Below are positions 60,527 through 64,000 of a DNA stretch of 64,000 bases, piece after piece. This DNA comes from Corella eumyota (taxonomy: Eukaryota > Chordata > Ascidiacea > Phlebobranchia > Corellidae). The stretch is taken from contig OY720098.1 of the NCBI GenBank assembly GCA_963082875.1, positions 9,300,001 to 9,364,000 of the forward strand, written 5' to 3'. Under the pieces are notes generated by a model. That model ran no database searches. It worked only from the letters and a program-made list of their open reading frames with translations, and had not been told where the DNA came from. Every line of letters begins with the position of its first letter. Within the stretch, counting starts at the first letter, position 1. Both the position numbers and the translations under genes were made by a program.

Positions 60527-63092
60527 TTTTAATTTTAAATTCTTAATTTAACCTAAAAAATAAACAAAAATTTGAGTATTTTTCGATTTTACTTTTTTTG
60601 CACATTTTCGAATTGCTAAGTTTACTTGTCCTACTCAAGATTACATTAAACTGTTTGCAAAACCTGCATACATATAAGAAAAAACTCTTTTTATAAGCTG
60701 TCATTTTAACCTACTTTTTTAACCGGCACTGTAAAATTTAATTACACTACTTGACTTAGAAAGGGTGTTTTCTATTTATGTCTACATGACCATATAATTA
60801 TGTTTTTCGTTTATAAAACATCATGCTTATTTTCAAGTTAAGGCGTTAACAAAAACGCCCCCATTTGCACCATAATTATAAACGATAACTTTGTTTGCAC
60901 CACACTATAACGAGTACTGTGGGTTTTATACTGTATCTGTATTGCGGCCTAATAAATCCTATGTAGGTCAGTGCACTAATTGTTTCTGGTAATTTAACGC
61001 TTCTCGACTGTATTGTTATATGAGCCTGTACTTTTATGCATGTAATAATGGGGCTTTATTACTATTACTCATCACTGTCGAATTCATTGACTGGTATATA
61101 GTGAACGGTGCTTGATTGAAGAGGAAGTTCCTTTACAAATGATATTCACGTATCCTGTATTGCTACATTTAAAAAATGAATGTGGCAATGGAAATCGATA
61201 TATATTGATGCAAAAATCTTAATTATAAACGTGATTGTATTGTTAAGTTTTTATTGGCTTGTTGACCTATTAATCAAGTAGCGCCACGTGATTAGCAATT
61301 ATGCACTAACTCATATGCAAACATGGTCAATAAAGAATGATTTTGAAATATAAGCATAAACATATGAACCATTTAAGTAGTAAATCTTATTAAGGTTGAA
61401 CTAAAATGAACTTCGTGTAGTTATGTTAAGCACAAGTTTAAAAAGCCCTTTCTGTAAAGCCATAAACACACACATCAATTTTGTGGTAATAAACCAAACA
61501 CATCAATAATTTATAGATATCCTTAATATTAAACTAATTTAACCCGGCGTTTTTTCTAGCTGTCTATCACTTATTTTTTCAAGACAAACTTATATAGGCT
61601 AAATAGCACGGTGTTATGCTTTAATGTTGACATGTCAATATACTAAACACTTAAAAGTATGCAGACATAACTTAAGAGGATTTTACGAGACAAAAATTCT
61701 GTACACATCAGCACATTTATTATGACACGGTATTTCTTTATTCTCGCCACGCAACATTGACTATTTAAACAGTGTGGTACCGGTTAGGCGTATCGTATTG
61801 CCTTGTATGTTTAAATGGATGACATTCACTTGCCTTGAAATAATACACAAAAATATACAAATACAAAGTTAGTACACAACATAAGCTTTTTATAGCTTAA
61901 TTTTACCTTAAACCAGTAATTTAACAAAACTATTGCCTAACTTAGACTATTGCCTAAATAGACTTTATAAAAAACTATAACTTAACCCTTTAACTTTATT
62001 ACAATGAAAATGTTTATTAAAATTTAAGAGAAACTTTTATTACTAAACCAAATTTGAAAAACAAAGCCTTTTAACTCCCTGTGAAAATCAACAATTTTTA
62101 AATTGAGGATAAACAAAAAAATGAAAATGAGATAACAACAGATTAAATGTGCATAAGTAAGTTCATAAGAATTAGCGCAATAACCACTACGCAAAGCCGC
62201 CGGCTATGTTTATAATTTTTAGTAGAAAATGAAGTAAATTAAATGTCTATTTATAAACATTTTTAAATTTTTAAAAATCAAGCAATGCCTTTTAAATGGT
62301 AAAGGGTTTAAATTATTTAAAAATCAATTTTACACGATAATGCTTGTAAAATTACCCTATATTATGGTTTGCACAACAGTTAAAGCTTTTTATTTTAAAA
62401 GTTGTTTTTTAGTAATCTTTGAAATTAAATAACTTAAATCTGGCAGCTAACTTCAGCCTGGTATGCGTAGCATTATAAAATGTATCGTTATATGGTAGTA
62501 ATGTAAGGGCATTTGGACGTTAAAATGATATTTTTGTTAAGTTACTATGAAAAAGTTGTAGAAATAAATTGTATTAACTTTTTTTTAACTTGCTCAAACT
62601 TAATGACTTTAAATTAAAATTAGATAGAGTTTGTAGATTATATTTTTGTGCTACCTAGTACTTTTTAGACAAAAAGTTAAACAGAGTGTTTGACTCACTT
62701 TTATGTCTTAAAAAAATATTAAAACAAATAGAAGAGTAAAGTACGTAAGTTTTACGCATTAAATGCTTACTTAGTCTATCGACATTGTTATTATAATTCG
62801 AGTCATTTTAAAAACGCATCAAACCACGTATTATGCATTGTCTAGGCAAAACAACCTCTATTTAAACCAGAAAAAATGATGCAAAACATTTATAGGTGTT
62901 CACTGTATATAAACAGCTGAAATATTTTGTTACGCGCAATTTAAGACATTTTAAGATAACTATAACTTGAAAAAATAGTTGGCCAAAGCGTAGCATGCTT
63001 TTCAGAAATTTAAAATCTAAAACTATTTTTATTTTAAATATATAGTTGTTTTCATAAATATTTATAAATATTAAGCTGTATCTCTTAACAAA
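60527..63092. other. Intergenic DNA between carbonic anhydrase and the second GPCR
   Basis: The first few hundred bases are the carbonic anhydrase upstream region. The sequence then contains no recognised gene. Slightly less A+T-rich tracts lie at 60840-61140 and near 62190-62210. No repeat or RNA gene could be supported. Confidence 0.4.
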
Positions 63093-64000
63093 ATGGAAAA
63101 TGTTACAATAGCAAAGGTATTGGAAAATGAAACTGTCAATTCTACTTTAGAACCTTACGTTCGACCATTTGACGAAATTGGGATATTTGTTTCAGCATTT
63201 ATTCTCATCAGTTTTTTGGTCATCGGGTTGATTGCAAACAGTTTGACAATTGCTGTTATTTTGTTTTACAAAACCTTAAGGTAATTACTATAATTAATAT
63301 GCATATTGTGTATATTTAAACAGTGTCTGTGTGTTTATACAAGTATAAAAGTAGACTTATTAATTAATTTTTTTTTTAAATTAGCATATAATCTACATTC
63401 TTGGTATAAATAGTAGGTGATATTGTACTTGGAATTTTTTAGGTTTAATTATAAATTCTCTTATATTTAGTGATAGCATATTCATGAGAATGATATTGTC
63501 CCTATGTGCTTCAGACCTAATCTCTGCATTGATAAGTTGGTTATTTCTATATAGAAGAACATGGGGCTTTGATGATTGGGCTTTACCTGGGATTTTTTGC
63601 AAGGTTTTAAATATTTTCTTTTTAATTGTTAGGCTAAGTTTTCAACATTTATAAAGTTAAAAAGTCGTTTTTTATTGAAAAGTCATGAAATGTAGTATTT
63701 TTATTTTGTTGTAGTTCTACTGGGCAGCTGATATCATGACGTCATACGTAACAGCCTTACATATTCTTGCATTTGCCCTTCTTCGCTTTATATCAATAAG
63801 ATTTCCACTACAACAGGCAAAAGTAACGATGCGACATTGCAACGTAAGTAAAGATTAAACACCAACAATAACCATTAGGAATGTGTTCCCTATCAGATTA
63901 TGCACAGAATCAGGTTTGTAGGGCCAAATGACATATTTTACAGACATATATTTAACTACAAGTTATGTTTTATTAGATTCTAATGTTTTCTATTTGGCTG
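63093..64000 (+). CDS. Rhodopsin-class GPCR, 5' part only (runs off the window)
   Basis: Coding exons seen: 63093-63280, 63471-63603, 63715-63843, and 63977 onward to the window edge, all in phase. The extracellular N terminus has two N-glycosylation sequons (ENVTI, ENETV) plus NST. TM1 runs through LIANSLTIAVILFY (N1.50). TM2 has LSLCASDLISALI (D2.50). The first extracellular loop has the Trp of RTWGFDDW. C3.25 is in PGIFCKFYW, and the TM3 end reads FALLRFISIRFP. So Leu-Arg-Phe replaces D/E-R-Y, with R3.50 at the expected 25-residue spacing from C3.25. The last exon begins TM4 (ILMFSIWL). The subfamily cannot be assigned from this part. Intron positions after TM1, TM2 and TM3 are the ordinary multi-exon pattern of tunicate GPCRs. 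Confidence 0.75.

Noticed and set aside
1-64000. Retroviral, LTR or Polinton-like remnants and CRISPR arrays
   Set aside because: No pol, capsid or integrase-like frames, paired long terminal repeats or regularly spaced short repeats were recognised anywhere.

Overview
The window is animal nuclear DNA, very A+T-rich, with compact multi-exon genes and mostly GT-AG introns of 60-700 bp. The gene set points to an ascidian tunicate close to Ciona. The strongest clue is an 84-residue single-domain beta/gamma-crystallin with the calcium-binding layout known from Ciona intestinalis. The residues differ enough from the C. intestinalis protein as I remember it to suggest a different species or copy. 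All exon models were built by hand from splice sites, reading phase and family similarity. Each complete model below closes in phase from start to stop; in one (the divergent cytokine at 55.3-56.0 kb) a donor is weak.

Layout. 0.9-4.4 kb (+): a TGF-beta type II receptor kinase (586 aa, 11 coding exons). 4.4-8.7 kb: intergenic, with a foldable palindrome, a 91-bp duplicate of the receptor's last splice junction, a decayed tRNA-like sequence and a satellite array of about 310-bp units. 8.7-11.0 kb (+): ATP23 metalloprotease followed after about 120 bp by proteasome subunit alpha-2, a candidate operon. 11.4-13.1 kb (-): an intronless FLYWCH/MULE-transposase-derived protein. 14.3-36.9 kb (-): one 21-exon gene for a 1110-aa acidic protein built on a degenerate repeat of roughly 30 residues, with an endocytic-type DPF-rich tail, plus a candidate alternative last exon. 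37.8-41.0 kb (-): a complete rhodopsin-class GPCR with lysophospholipid/cannabinoid-receptor features. 42.9-43.7 kb (-): the crystallin. 46.6-56.0 kb (-): five tandem genes for small secreted cysteine-rich, cytokine-like proteins. 56.9-58.0 kb (+): PLD6/Zucchini. 58.7-60.5 kb (-): cytosolic alpha-carbonic anhydrase. 63.1 kb to the end (+): the first part of a second GPCR.

The genes are mostly unrelated in function, as in ordinary compact animal gene order. Two local groupings matter: the ATP23-PSMA2 pair, whose spacing fits an ascidian polycistronic unit, and the cytokine-like cluster, which grew by tandem duplication and includes one recent pair. The most novel items are the repeat protein, which carries a pair of perfect SRF/CArG boxes in an intron, the cytokine-like cluster, and a window-wide excess of the palindrome TGACGTCA (19 copies, in coding and non-coding DNA). 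No retroviral, Polinton-like or CRISPR features were recognised.
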